The notes below the pieces were generated by a model. The model did not search any database and had not been told where the DNA came from. It saw only the letters and a program-made list of their open reading frames with translations. From an uncultured Lachnospiraceae bacterium (GTDB lineage: Bacteria > Bacillota > Clostridia > Lachnospirales > Lachnospiraceae): DNA of 34,735 nucleotides. The stretch spans positions 1 through 34,735 of the forward strand of contig CALYSH010000001.1 of NCBI GenBank assembly GCA_945485625.1, written 5' to 3'. Both the position numbers and the translations under genes were made by a program. This document shows positions 26,475-34,356 of the stretch, piece by piece; the stretch's first letter is position 1, and each line of letters begins with the position of its first letter.

Positions 26475-26503
26475 TTGTCTTTCTCCCCAATATAGACTAT
26501 AAT
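26475..26503 (+). promoter_or_regulatory. Sigma-A-type promoter of the esterase-hexosaminidase operon
   Basis: TTGTCT (26475-26480) and a consensus TATAAT (26498-26503) are separated by 17 bases. Transcription would start near 26510, giving a leader of about 89 bases. Confidence 0.75.
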
Positions 26504-26514
26504 GTGATTTGTGG

Positions 26515-26543
26515 GATTGTGAGAGTACGAAGTACGAACAATC
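26515..26543 (+). promoter_or_regulatory. Inverted repeat at the start of the esterase leader
   Basis: GATTGT (26515-26520) pairs with ACAATC (26538-26543). Inside, GTAC (26525-26528) and GTAC (26532-26535) can pair around GAA; the inside is also a tandem AGTACGA repeat. It lies just after the predicted transcription start and could be an operator or a leader hairpin. Confidence 0.4.
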
Positions 26544-26598
26544 CGCAGGTATCATCATACACAAAATATCCAAGAAAAAACCGAATGAGAGGTGTTGT

Positions 26599-27681
26599 AT
26601 GAAAAAAATACTGTTAAATCATGAGAATATAAAAGAAATCGGTCGGAATCACACCATAAACAATATACTGTGGCTGGCTCTCTCCGGTTCAGGAATCGCT
26701 TTTGAATATACCGGAAAGGAATTGAATATCACTGTTCTGGGCGGATATATTGCGACAGCAGACCATGACCCATTGAATCACGCCAGAATTGCCTTCTATA
26801 TAAATGACGTCCGTGTCATAAACGACATGGTGAACTACAAAGAAAAGACCTATCGGGTATTTCAGTCCGATACTGTTCAGACCGTATCCGTAAAAGTTTT
26901 GAAGCTTTCCGAAGCAGCCATGTCTGTTCTGGGTATCCGTCCTTTGGAAATCGGTGATGAAGAAACCATTGTCCCTGCTCCGAAGAAGGAGCATTTGATT
27001 GAATTTATCGGGGATTCCATTACCTGCGGATATGGTGTGGATGACGAGGATCCCCTTCATCCCTTCACCACCAACACGGAAGATGTCACCAGAGCCTATG
27101 CTTACAAAACAGCTATGGCCCTGAATGCAGATTACAGCATGTGCTCCTACAGCGGATATGGTATCATTTCCGGCTATGTGGCAGAGCCTACCGAGAAGCT
27201 TCTCTCCCAACTGGTACCAAAATACTACGAATCCTTCGCCTTCAGCGATGATACCCTGGGTGTTACTCCGGACGAATTCATCCGTCCCGCCGAGGTTCCC
27301 TGGGATTTCAACCGCATCCGTCCGGAGGCCATTGTGGTAAACCTGGGAACAAACGATGACAGCTACTGCCAGGATGAAGCTTCCAGGCAGGAGGAATACG
27401 CGGAAGAATATGTGCGCTTTTTAAAGACCATCCGCAAAAACAATCCGGATGCAGAGCTGTTCTGCGTTTTAGGCCTGATGGGCGATCGCCTATTCCCTTA
27501 TGTTTGCAAGGCATGCGGAACATACATAATTGAGACAGGTGATACCCGTGTTCATCCGCTTCACCTGCCCCCTCAGGATGGCAGCATCGGTTACGTATCC
27601 GACTATCATCCTTTGGAATCCGCTCATCAGAAAGCAGCGGATTACCTGGCACCGGAAATCAAAAAGATTATGTGTTGGTAA
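26599..27681 (+). CDS. SGNH-hydrolase carbohydrate esterase (CE2-like)
   Basis: The 360-residue protein has an N-terminal beta-sandwich (about 1-120) and a C-terminal SGNH hydrolase domain, the layout of carbohydrate esterase family 2, which removes acetyl groups from sugars. Ser140 sits in IEFIGDSITCGYG, the Gly block is SGYG, Asn252 sits in NLGTND, and Asp335-Tyr-His337 forms the catalytic end. No signal peptide is visible, so it should be cytoplasmic. I use ATG 26599 with GAGAGGTG upstream; the frame from 26509 adds a non-coding-looking stretch. The gene has its own promoter and is followed after 22 bases by the GH20 gene. Confidence 0.85.
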   Translation: MKKILLNHENIKEIGRNHTINNILWLALSGSGIAFEYTGKELNITVLGGYIATADHDPLNHARIAFYINDVRVINDMVNYKEKTYRVFQSDTVQTVSVKVLKLSEAAMSVLGIRPLEIGDEETIVPAPKKEHLIEFIGDSITCGYGVDDEDPLHPFTTNTEDVTRAYAYKTAMALNADYSMCSYSGYGIISGYVAEPTEKLLSQLVPKYYESFAFSDDTLGVTPDEFIRPAEVPWDFNRIRPEAIVVNLGTNDDSYCQDEASRQEEYAEEYVRFLKTIRKNNPDAELFCVLGLMGDRLFPYVCKACGTYIIETGDTRVHPLHLPPQDGSIGYVSDYHPLESAHQKAADYLAPEIKKIMCW

Positions 27682-27703
27682 TTTAAAAAAGGGGGAATCG
27701 ACC

Positions 27704-28747
27704 ATGAAATCCATAAAAGCCTTTCATATTGATGCCGGAAGGAAATATTATTCAAAGGAACAGCTTCAGGACTTAATTGATGTCATGAGTGAGAATGATT
27801 TCAATCTGCTGGAACTGACTGTCGGAAACGATGGTTTTCGAATGCTGCTGGATGATCTGACACTTAAAACACCTTATGGTGCATATACCGATGAAGCGGT
27901 TCGAAGTGCCCTCCGCCAAGGCAATCTGCGCTACTGTGACAACGGAACAAATGAACTGACAGAAACAGAGGTCTCCGCTTTAATCGATTATGCTAATCAA
28001 AAAGGGATTGGTGTCATGCCTCTGATTAACTCTCCCGGACACATGGATGCCATTCTTACCGCCATGAGCGAACTTGGAATCCCCAATCCCGCCTATAGAA
28101 ATTCAGCTACCACCGTTGATTTAGACAACCCGGAGGCAGTAGCTTTTACCTTGGAATTGTTAAAAAAATATATCCGGTGGTTCGCAGAAAAAGGTTGTAT
28201 ATACTTTAATCTCGGCAGTGACGAGTATGCCAACGATGTTCTTTCCTCCGGATTTGCTTCCCTGCAAAATAGTTCACATTATGAATATGATAAGTTTATT
28301 TCCTATGTGAATACCGTTGCTGCCTTCATCAAGGAATCCGGAATGATTCCCGTCATGTTCAATGATGGAGTCTATTATAACAAGGATCTCTCAGGCGGAA
28401 TCCTGGACAAGGAAATAGTAGTCTCCTATTGGAGTTTTGGCTGGCCTTCTTATGACCTTGCTCCTGTTGAGTTTGTGGAAGCACAGGGACATAAGATTCT
28501 GGATACCTCTGCCTCCTGGTATTACGTACTGGGCCGCACTGAGGGGGATGGTGGAAATCAGGACTTTACCTACCAGTCCTCTTTGAAAGCTATGGAGAAC
28601 TCCACAAGCCCTGTGGCATCTTCCATGAAAGAAACCGCACCCATCGGAAGTATGTTCTGCCTCTGGTCAGATGCCCCAACGGTTCCTTATAACGAAATCG
28701 AGGTGGAAAGATTGCACAAACTGCTTTCCTCCTTCCACCCGCAATAA
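27704..28747 (+). CDS. GH20-like beta-N-acetylhexosaminidase, apparently cytoplasmic
   Basis: The 347-residue TIM-barrel protein carries the Asp-Glu catalytic pair of glycoside hydrolase family 20 in FNLGSDEYAND (Asp173, Glu174). The polarising Asp and the Glu acid act with the substrate acetamido group. Other family-like pieces are INSPGHMDAIL (109-119), WYY and the late WSDAP. The start ATG has GGGGGA seven bases upstream. There is no signal peptide, so it would act on imported N-acetylhexosamine oligosaccharides. It follows the CE2-like esterase by 22 bases; together they suggest deacetylation and cleavage of acetylated amino sugars. A possible weak hairpin follows the stop at about 28749-28795. 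Confidence 0.85.
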   Translation: MKSIKAFHIDAGRKYYSKEQLQDLIDVMSENDFNLLELTVGNDGFRMLLDDLTLKTPYGAYTDEAVRSALRQGNLRYCDNGTNELTETEVSALIDYANQKGIGVMPLINSPGHMDAILTAMSELGIPNPAYRNSATTVDLDNPEAVAFTLELLKKYIRWFAEKGCIYFNLGSDEYANDVLSSGFASLQNSSHYEYDKFISYVNTVAAFIKESGMIPVMFNDGVYYNKDLSGGILDKEIVVSYWSFGWPSYDLAPVEFVEAQGHKILDTSASWYYVLGRTEGDGGNQDFTYQSSLKAMENSTSPVASSMKETAPIGSMFCLWSDAPTVPYNEIEVERLHKLLSSFHPQ

Positions 28748-28805
28748 GTCCTGATTTACTTAAAAGAGAATGTATGGGATGTGTTCTTTTACGGACTATC
28801 CCTCA

Positions 28806-29525
28806 CTATTTCTCCGCAGTCTTTACCGGGAAAATCGAACTCTCTCCCATGTCCAGATACAATACGCCTTTGGCTTGTCCAACCATTAATACAGGGTCTG
28901 TTTCCGTATGGTCGATTCCCTCCGCAGACAGAACACACCCCCATCCATCCCGGTCTGTAAGCTTCTCGCAGGTCAGAAAGAAATCGGCCTGTCCATAGGT
29001 CACATCAAACACCACCCCGGAGAGCTCTGTCTTTAAGCGGCCCACATACTCCGGCCTGCATTCCAGATAGAGTTGTCCCTCCTGACCCTTAGGGGTAAGC
29101 ATAAAATAGGTTTCGTAGTTTTCGGTGGTTATTTCCACCTTCTCATAGTGGTTCCGATTGACATATCCGGCATTCTCAGAGGTGAACTCAACCGCCTTCC
29201 CCACGGGAGTGCCCAAATTCATCATATAGCGGTATCCTTTTTCCTCCGCTTCAAAAATCTGAAGCTCATAACACTTTTCTTTTCCCATAAAGACATCCAC
29301 CCTTATGGTTTTGGGCAAGGTCTTCTTGAACTGCCAGAGATATTGTTTCCCGTCAATCCAGCAGGTTCCATCCTCCAAAAACTCACACCGCAGTCCGTCC
29401 TCTCCCGGTATTATCCATTCACCCGCCACGATTTCCGGACGATATTTATCGGAACGTTCTCCACATGCACAAAGCGCCAAAAAAAAGCAACACATTACTA
29501 AAATAATGCCAATTCGCCTTCTCAA
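28806..29525 (-). CDS. Uncharacterised lipoprotein
   Basis: A TTG start at 29525 follows GGAGGG by seven bases. It yields a perfect lipoprotein signal: a basic RRR start, a hydrophobic core and the lipobox ALCAC. Longer in-frame starts up to 29687 overlap the FHA gene and spoil the signal peptide. The 220 residues after the lipid anchor are beta-rich and resemble no family I can name. It lies at the downstream end of the Tad-like locus, 73 bases after the FHA gene, so it may belong to it. The 58 bases to the GH20 gene end hold only a weak hairpin. Confidence 0.75.
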   Translation of the reverse strand: MRRRIGIILVMCCFFLALCACGERSDKYRPEIVAGEWIIPGEDGLRCEFLEDGTCWIDGKQYLWQFKKTLPKTIRVDVFMGKEKCYELQIFEAEEKGYRYMMNLGTPVGKAVEFTSENAGYVNRNHYEKVEITTENYETYFMLTPKGQEGQLYLECRPEYVGRLKTELSGVVFDVTYGQADFFLTCEKLTDRDGWGCVLSAEGIDHTETDPVLMVGQAKGVLYLDMGESSIFPVKTAEK

Positions 29526-29598
29526 TCCAATGCCCTCCAGTTTCTTTCTGAAACCATTATAGGCATTCCCCCCTTTGTTTGTCAATTCCATCCGAACT

Positions 29599-30759
29599 CT
29601 AGCGATACTGAAGAACCACCTTCCCACACATAATCTCATCCCCCGGTTCCAAGGCTCTTCTCTCATAGGGCTGCATCCGGTTTCCATTCAGGAAAGTGCC
29701 GTTTGTGGAATTCAGATCCTCCAGGCAGATTACATTTTCCTTTGTCTTTACAATTCTTCCATGCAGACGACTGACCGATAGGTCTTCCAGATAAATATCC
29801 ACCTTGTCCCTGTTCTTCCCAATCAGTAAAACCTCCCGATCCACCGACACCAATATTTTCCCGTCCGAGGAATATATTTTGTGCAATATCTTTTTCTGAT
29901 CCCTATGAGGCTCTAAATACACAGTCTGACCATATTCCTCCTCATTGTAATCCGAATCCTCCGCAACCGCATAAGAATAACCGGACTCCTCCCAGGAGCT
30001 CTGCTTTTGAAACGGATTCTCCTTTTCCTTCCCCTTTCCTTTTTTTCGTTCAAATCTGGCCAAAAGGCTCTTTTTCTCTGGGACCTGTTTCTCAGTGCCC
30101 GAAGGATTTATATTGTTTTCTTCCATCCCGGTTTCAACAAGTTCTTCTCCGGAAGGCAATCGTTCCTCCGGCTTTTCACCGGTGATTTCTGCCTTCTTTA
30201 TAAAGGAATTCTCCTCGAAGTGTTTTATATCTTCGAATATCTGATTTTGCAGATATACCTCCCCCTTCTTTTCACTCTGCTCATAAATGTGGTACACCAG
30301 TTCCACAAGCTTTTCATCTGAATAATCAATATGTTCTACCAGGAAACCAAGAAGAGTCAGAAACTGATTCTCCCCCTCGTAATAGGGCACATATAGGAAA
30401 GAAAAAATATTCTTCTCCAAATCCTGATAAATCTGCTCCGGTACCCATAGCACATTGCTCTCCTGCAATAAAAACCGTCCCAATTCGTCCCGTATGTGTT
30501 TTACACTCCAGAAGAAATCCAAAAACCACTCCCGGTTGATGGAATCCTTTTGATACAGTAAAGAAATATTCTGTTTGGAGGTGATATCATAGTACAGATA
30601 GGCAGTCCCATTTACATATCTAAGGTCACAGGGAAGCAGACCCTTGATTCCCCCGCGGCTCAACATTGCATACTGATATTTGTGCTCCTGAAAATCATTC
30701 TCCAGACAAATCCTTTCATAATTACTGTGAAGACTTCTGATGTATTCTGTTTGTATCAT
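29599..30759 (-). CDS. DUF6382-type protein with C-terminal FHA domain
   Basis: The N-terminal 170 residues look like the DUF6382 domain found beside Tad loci in Lachnospiraceae, with aromatic-rich segments such as NGTAYLYYDITSKQNISLLY. A charged, low-complexity linker covers about 185-285. The last 85 residues form an FHA domain with GKNRDKVDIYL, SVSRLHGRI and NSTNGTFLNG, all the phosphothreonine-binding hallmarks. It likely binds a phosphorylated partner in the cytoplasm. No membrane segment or signal peptide is seen, and no Ser/Thr kinase lies in the window. The start overlaps the upstream pseudopilin stop by four bases (ATGA). Confidence 0.8.
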   Translation of the reverse strand: MIQTEYIRSLHSNYERICLENDFQEHKYQYAMLSRGGIKGLLPCDLRYVNGTAYLYYDITSKQNISLLYQKDSINREWFLDFFWSVKHIRDELGRFLLQESNVLWVPEQIYQDLEKNIFSFLYVPYYEGENQFLTLLGFLVEHIDYSDEKLVELVYHIYEQSEKKGEVYLQNQIFEDIKHFEENSFIKKAEITGEKPEERLPSGEELVETGMEENNINPSGTEKQVPEKKSLLARFERKKGKGKEKENPFQKQSSWEESGYSYAVAEDSDYNEEEYGQTVYLEPHRDQKKILHKIYSSDGKILVSVDREVLLIGKNRDKVDIYLEDLSVSRLHGRIVKTKENVICLEDLNSTNGTFLNGNRMQPYERRALEPGDEIMCGKVVLQYR

Positions 30760-31217
30760 ATTTCCTTATCCTTTCCCTGTTTCACCTTTCGACAGGCCCT
30801 CAAAAAGAAGGTCACATTCCTGCGACGATTTATACACTCCGCCCGGATTTTTCTTTTTTCTCCGAGTCTGAACAGCCTCCCTCCCCATATCTTCATGGAA
30901 GCAACCTGTTTCAAATATATTTGGCTGCCTTTTAACTCAATCCGGGGGGATTCACGCTCCAAGAAAAGAAAACGTTCCACATACAGGCTTTCCTCCTGTC
31001 GTTCCATTTCCTTCATCAATTCCTCCTTACTTCCCCGGAAAACCGATCCCCGCAAAGCCAACACTTCCAAATCCTGCTCCAGCTGACAGCGGTTGTATAC
31101 CAGAAATATCCAACTCATCAGAAAGAACAAAACCGGAAATACCACTGCCAAAACCAGTGCTGCTTCCACCGTAAAATATCCTTTTTTCTCCGCTATAATT
31201 TCTGACACATTTGTCAT
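30756..31217 (-). CDS. TadE-like pseudopilin, small
   Basis: The 153-residue protein has a 13-residue leader ending KKG, cleavable before YFTVEAALVLAV. The Glu at +5 and the long hydrophobic helix are the class III/IVb prepilin signature. The rest is a basic, mostly polar region. It is probably a minor pilin of the Tad-type machine, processed by the neighbouring prepilin peptidase. GGAG lies eight bases before the ATG. The gene starts three bases after the peptidase stop and overlaps the FHA gene by four bases, which supports one operon. Confidence 0.78.
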   Translation of the reverse strand: MTNVSEIIAEKKGYFTVEAALVLAVVFPVLFFLMSWIFLVYNRCQLEQDLEVLALRGSVFRGSKEELMKEMERQEESLYVERFLFLERESPRIELKGSQIYLKQVASMKIWGGRLFRLGEKRKIRAECINRRRNVTFFLRACRKVKQGKDKEI

Positions 31218-31220
31218 TCA

Positions 31221-31634
31221 TTATTCTCCTATCAATAAGAATGCTATCATCAAAAAGGGTAGAAAAGGAACCGTTCCTGTAGCCTTAACCTTCTTCCCGA
31301 TCAACAAAAGGATACTGACAATAGAAAGAAGGAATAACCCCAGCCCCAAAACAAGCAGGCATCGATGTAAGCCCATCGCAAGACCCAGACAGCAGACTAT
31401 AACGCCATCCCCATAACCAACCATGGTAGTGACAAAGCTGAAAAGCATCCATATAATACCCGGAAGCATTCCCTGCAAAAGGATTCCCGGGGGAAGATTT
31501 GTTCCATCCATCCGTAGAATCCCCAAAGCCAGACTCAATACTCCTCCGAAAAAGAGAATCCCTACAGAAATTCTCTTTTTCATCACATCCATAACACTTA
31601 CGATAACCAGATAAACTGTCAGTATAATTTCCAA
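31221..31634 (-). CDS. TadV/CpaA-like prepilin peptidase (A24 family)
   Basis: The protein consists of about six hydrophobic segments with two catalytic-type Asp residues, one in VMDVMKKRIS and one in the GxGD motif GYGDGVIV. It has the small single-domain form used in Tad systems and should cut prepilin leaders at the G^xxTVE sites of the adjacent proteins. I prefer a TTG start at 31634 with GGGAGG six bases upstream; the in-frame ATG at 31658 overlaps the upstream pseudopilin stop. The protein is then 137 residues. Confidence 0.82.
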   Translation of the reverse strand: MEIILTVYLVIVSVMDVMKKRISVGILFFGGVLSLALGILRMDGTNLPPGILLQGMLPGIIWMLFSFVTTMVGYGDGVIVCCLGLAMGLHRCLLVLGLGLFLLSIVSILLLIGKKVKATGTVPFLPFLMIAFLLIGE

Positions 31635-31645
31635 TTGTTTCCTCC

Positions 31646-32647
31646 CTACCTTGCGCATCTGGAACAGGGCCGGTATTTCTTCTTTTCCTTTTCTGTGATT
31701 CGATAGATGGTTCGCTTCAAACCCGGACAGTCCACCTCAAAATGATAACAATCCCCCTCATCGGTAATCCAGGTTTTTCCCCAAAATCTCCTTTTCCCAC
31801 AGGTCTCACATTTCCGGTATTTCCTTCCGTATTGATTTCGCGAAGAAAGCGCTTTTGTCAATGATACCTGCTGTATGGACAAATCCAGATGGGTGCACTC
31901 CCTTTTGCAATGGTAAACCTCCCCATAATCAGTCACATAGTATTCCTTCTGCTTCTTATTTTCTTCTTCGGTTCCCGGAATCCAATACCCGGTCCAGGCA
32001 TGGGCATAATAATGATTCTGAATCAGGATATCCGGATACCCCACCGACTCGCAAAAGGGGCTGACCCGATAGGTAACCGTCAAGTCTATAATATCCGGGT
32101 GCTCCGTCAAATCACTTCCCACAAACCGGAGTCCCTCCGGTCCGTAGGTCAGAGGGGAAGCCTCCAGGTAATCCTCCCCCAGTCGTTCCACCAATCTTCC
32201 CTTTACATAACTGTAGGACAGGGCAACATCCGCCAGGTCCCTCCACCAGTCCTGCTTTTTTTCTTCCGAATGGGCAATCGTCTCTTCTCCGGTAAAGGCA
32301 TAGCTGTACAAACACAGGTCCGATCCCACATCCCAGAGTCCCATCTCTATCTTCCCGTGGAGTCGCAAAATCTCCAGAAAAGAAAGTAAATTCAAGAAAA
32401 AAAACAGAAAAACCGGTAATAAAATGGCAGCTTCCACTGTCATGCTGCCCTGATTCCTCTTTTTTCGCAGGATGCCCGGCAATGCCTCCTTTATGGATTT
32501 TCGTATGCAAGTACTGCCCGGAATGAAATTCACGACAGCAGATGAACAGGCGTGGGCGCGCACTGTTCGCAGAATGTTTTCATGGTTCGGAGAAGGATTT
32601 TGTTTTATAGTTTCTGTTTGTTGTTTCTTCATCCATAAAGGGGACAT
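31646..32647 (-). CDS. TadE-like pseudopilin with duplicated Cys/His module
   Basis: A prepilin site G67^SMTVE with Glu at +5 precedes a hydrophobic helix (73-93). The exposed part contains two copies of a module reading YH-x4-C then a C-x2-C pair: Tyr245-His246, Cys251, Cys280 and Cys283; then Tyr301-His302, Cys307, Cys328 and Cys331. These look like metal-binding or disulfide modules. The ATG at 32647 has GGAGGG nine bases upstream and follows the DUF5702 stop by 14 bases, giving a leader of 67 residues. A perfect AAGGAGG at 32485-32491 lies 11-14 bases before ATC/CTG codons that would give a short RKKRNQG leader, so the real start is open. Confidence 0.78.
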   Translation of the reverse strand: MSPLWMKKQQTETIKQNPSPNHENILRTVRAHACSSAVVNFIPGSTCIRKSIKEALPGILRKKRNQGSMTVEAAILLPVFLFFFLNLLSFLEILRLHGKIEMGLWDVGSDLCLYSYAFTGEETIAHSEEKKQDWWRDLADVALSYSYVKGRLVERLGEDYLEASPLTYGPEGLRFVGSDLTEHPDIIDLTVTYRVSPFCESVGYPDILIQNHYYAHAWTGYWIPGTEEENKKQKEYYVTDYGEVYHCKRECTHLDLSIQQVSLTKALSSRNQYGRKYRKCETCGKRRFWGKTWITDEGDCYHFEVDCPGLKRTIYRITEKEKKKYRPCSRCAR

Positions 32648-32661
32648 CGCCGGGCACCCTC

Positions 32662-34131
32662 CTAATATTTCGCAGTTCTTGTAATCTCAAGCTCGTATCC
32701 GTAATCACTGACCACTTCCGTGTATGCCTCCAGGGCCGTATAGCATGCATCCAGGCAAAAATGTCGGTTCCCCGGAGTCCTGCGGATATTTGCTTCCGTC
32801 AGATTCATTGCCCTGTCTGTTACCGACTGCAGGTCTGTCATTGCAAGCAACAGTCGCAGATAATCTTCATAGGATAATCCCTCCTTACATTCCATATCAT
32901 CCATTCCGTCGTCCAAAAGACTTCCCAGTATACCGTCCAGGCTGTAATGCCAGGTCTCCGCAGTCTTCATCAGAGGAATTCTCCCACCCCTCATAATCTG
33001 CCTTACGTCGTACAGGCTCTCCGCGAATGCCCAGCTAAGGACAAGGGACATGGTAAACACATCCTTCCAGTCCGGTTTTAAGAGCAGCACCGCCACTGCA
33101 GAACCCAGTGCCTTGGCCTGTCCATACTTTTCCGAATCCGACATCAGATAGATCAGATTCGCAGCATCCCGGATGGAACTGATACGAAGCACCACGTTCT
33201 CCAAATTCTCCGGGTCCGTTTTTTGGCCGCTGATGAAATATTCCACCTGATACTTCAAGGCACCCTCCTGCTCTCTCCTGTAACAGCCAAAGTATTTCAT
33301 CAGATATTCCCGGAAAAAAAATGGCATGGTAAGAGCCTCTTCCTCCGGCAGCTCATCAATCGGAAGATTCCCTTCGTCCACCTGTCCCTGCTTCATACGT
33401 TGTAATATCAACCCGTCGTCGTACAAAACAGCATCGGACAGTTGGCTTGTATCCTCTAAAACAAGGCCAAGGATATTTTCCGCCCGTTTCATGCTGAGCT
33501 CATCTGTGGGATTGTCCAGCAAAAGTCCTGCCCATTTATCATCTGCAGAATCCACCTCTTTTCCCCGTATTTTCTGAATTTCCTCGCTGATTTGCTTTTT
33601 TTCCTCTGCCAGGTCCCGACCTTCCAATTCCTTTTCCTCCACGGTTTCCACCCAGCTTAACAGCGTATCAAGTCCCGTCAGCCCTACATCATCCCGGACA
33701 GCCTCTGCAGCCTCTCTTCGATAGATTTCCCCTCTTCCGTCCGTCAAAATTGACACTTTTGTCACTTTTGTATTTTTCGGTTTTATTTTCAGGAAATCCT
33801 GATACAAGACCTCCTGAAGCGGCCCTGAATCTTCTTCACTGCACTGCATATTCCGTTCCAGATAATCCGTCAGATGCTGTCCGGTGTTTTCGCAACCGGG
33901 AGAAGCTGTCCCATAGGAGGAGTCAACTGCCAACAGATTATAGTCGGCAAACAGTATCCTGTGATACTCCCCCAGCACGCTGTTTAGTCCAATCTGCATC
34001 ATACATTCTGCTTCCATGCGGATGGTATTATAGCGCACCCCTTCAAACAGAGATAAAAAAAGGGACAGGATAACGGTTAAAACCAATGCCATATATACAG
34101 TCAGATATCCGTTTTCTTTCTTCCCGGTCAC
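32662..34131 (-). CDS. DUF5702/TadG-like pseudopilin
   Basis: A short leader GKKENG is followed by YLTVYMALVLTVILSLFLSLF, a prepilin-type helix with Tyr at +5 where Glu is usual. The 450-residue exposed part is acidic and helical, with Glu-rich segments and RMEAECMMQIGLNSVLGEYHR right after the helix. The order in the locus and the features fit DUF5702, a TadG-like component seen beside Flp1 genes in Lachnospiraceae. It starts at GTG 34131 with GAGG eight bases upstream. It follows the Flp1 gene by 16 bases. Confidence 0.75.
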   Translation of the reverse strand: MTGKKENGYLTVYMALVLTVILSLFLSLFEGVRYNTIRMEAECMMQIGLNSVLGEYHRILFADYNLLAVDSSYGTASPGCENTGQHLTDYLERNMQCSEEDSGPLQEVLYQDFLKIKPKNTKVTKVSILTDGRGEIYRREAAEAVRDDVGLTGLDTLLSWVETVEEKELEGRDLAEEKKQISEEIQKIRGKEVDSADDKWAGLLLDNPTDELSMKRAENILGLVLEDTSQLSDAVLYDDGLILQRMKQGQVDEGNLPIDELPEEEALTMPFFFREYLMKYFGCYRREQEGALKYQVEYFISGQKTDPENLENVVLRISSIRDAANLIYLMSDSEKYGQAKALGSAVAVLLLKPDWKDVFTMSLVLSWAFAESLYDVRQIMRGGRIPLMKTAETWHYSLDGILGSLLDDGMDDMECKEGLSYEDYLRLLLAMTDLQSVTDRAMNLTEANIRRTPGNRHFCLDACYTALEAYTEVVSDYGYELEITRTAKY

Positions 34132-34147
34132 ATTTCGTTCCTCACTC

Positions 34148-34324
34148 CTAGAGTTTGTTTGTCTGATTGGTAATCTTTTTAAAAATGGAATTCACAATCT
34201 TGGTAATCTGCTCTTTAAAAATGATGACCAGACCCACGAGAACCACAATAATTAAGATAATCTCCACGGTTCCCATGCCATCCTCTTCCGTAAGAAATTC
34301 CCGAAAGCCTTTCAATTCTCCCAT
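34148..34324 (-). CDS. Flp1-family type IVb pilin, 58 residues
   Basis: ATG 34324 follows AGGAG by five bases and opens a 58-codon frame. A 16-residue leader ends EEDG and is followed by MGTVEIILIIVVLVGLVIIF, the type IVb prepilin helix with Glu at +5, then a basic amphipathic end. It matches the short Flp1 pilins of Firmicutes, the main fibre subunit in such loci. Its place between the TadC-like gene and DUF5702 gene is the usual one. Confidence 0.88.
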   Translation of the reverse strand: MGELKGFREFLTEEDGMGTVEIILIIVVLVGLVIIFKEQITKIVNSIFKKITNQTNKL

Positions 34325-34356
34325 CGCAACTCCTTTCCGTCCTTACAGACAAAGCT

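Noticed and set aside
28749..28795. Possible hairpin after the hexosaminidase gene
   Set aside because: The arms pair only with bulges (TAAAAG/CTTTTA within GTCC/GGAC) and no good U-run follows, so I do not call a terminator.
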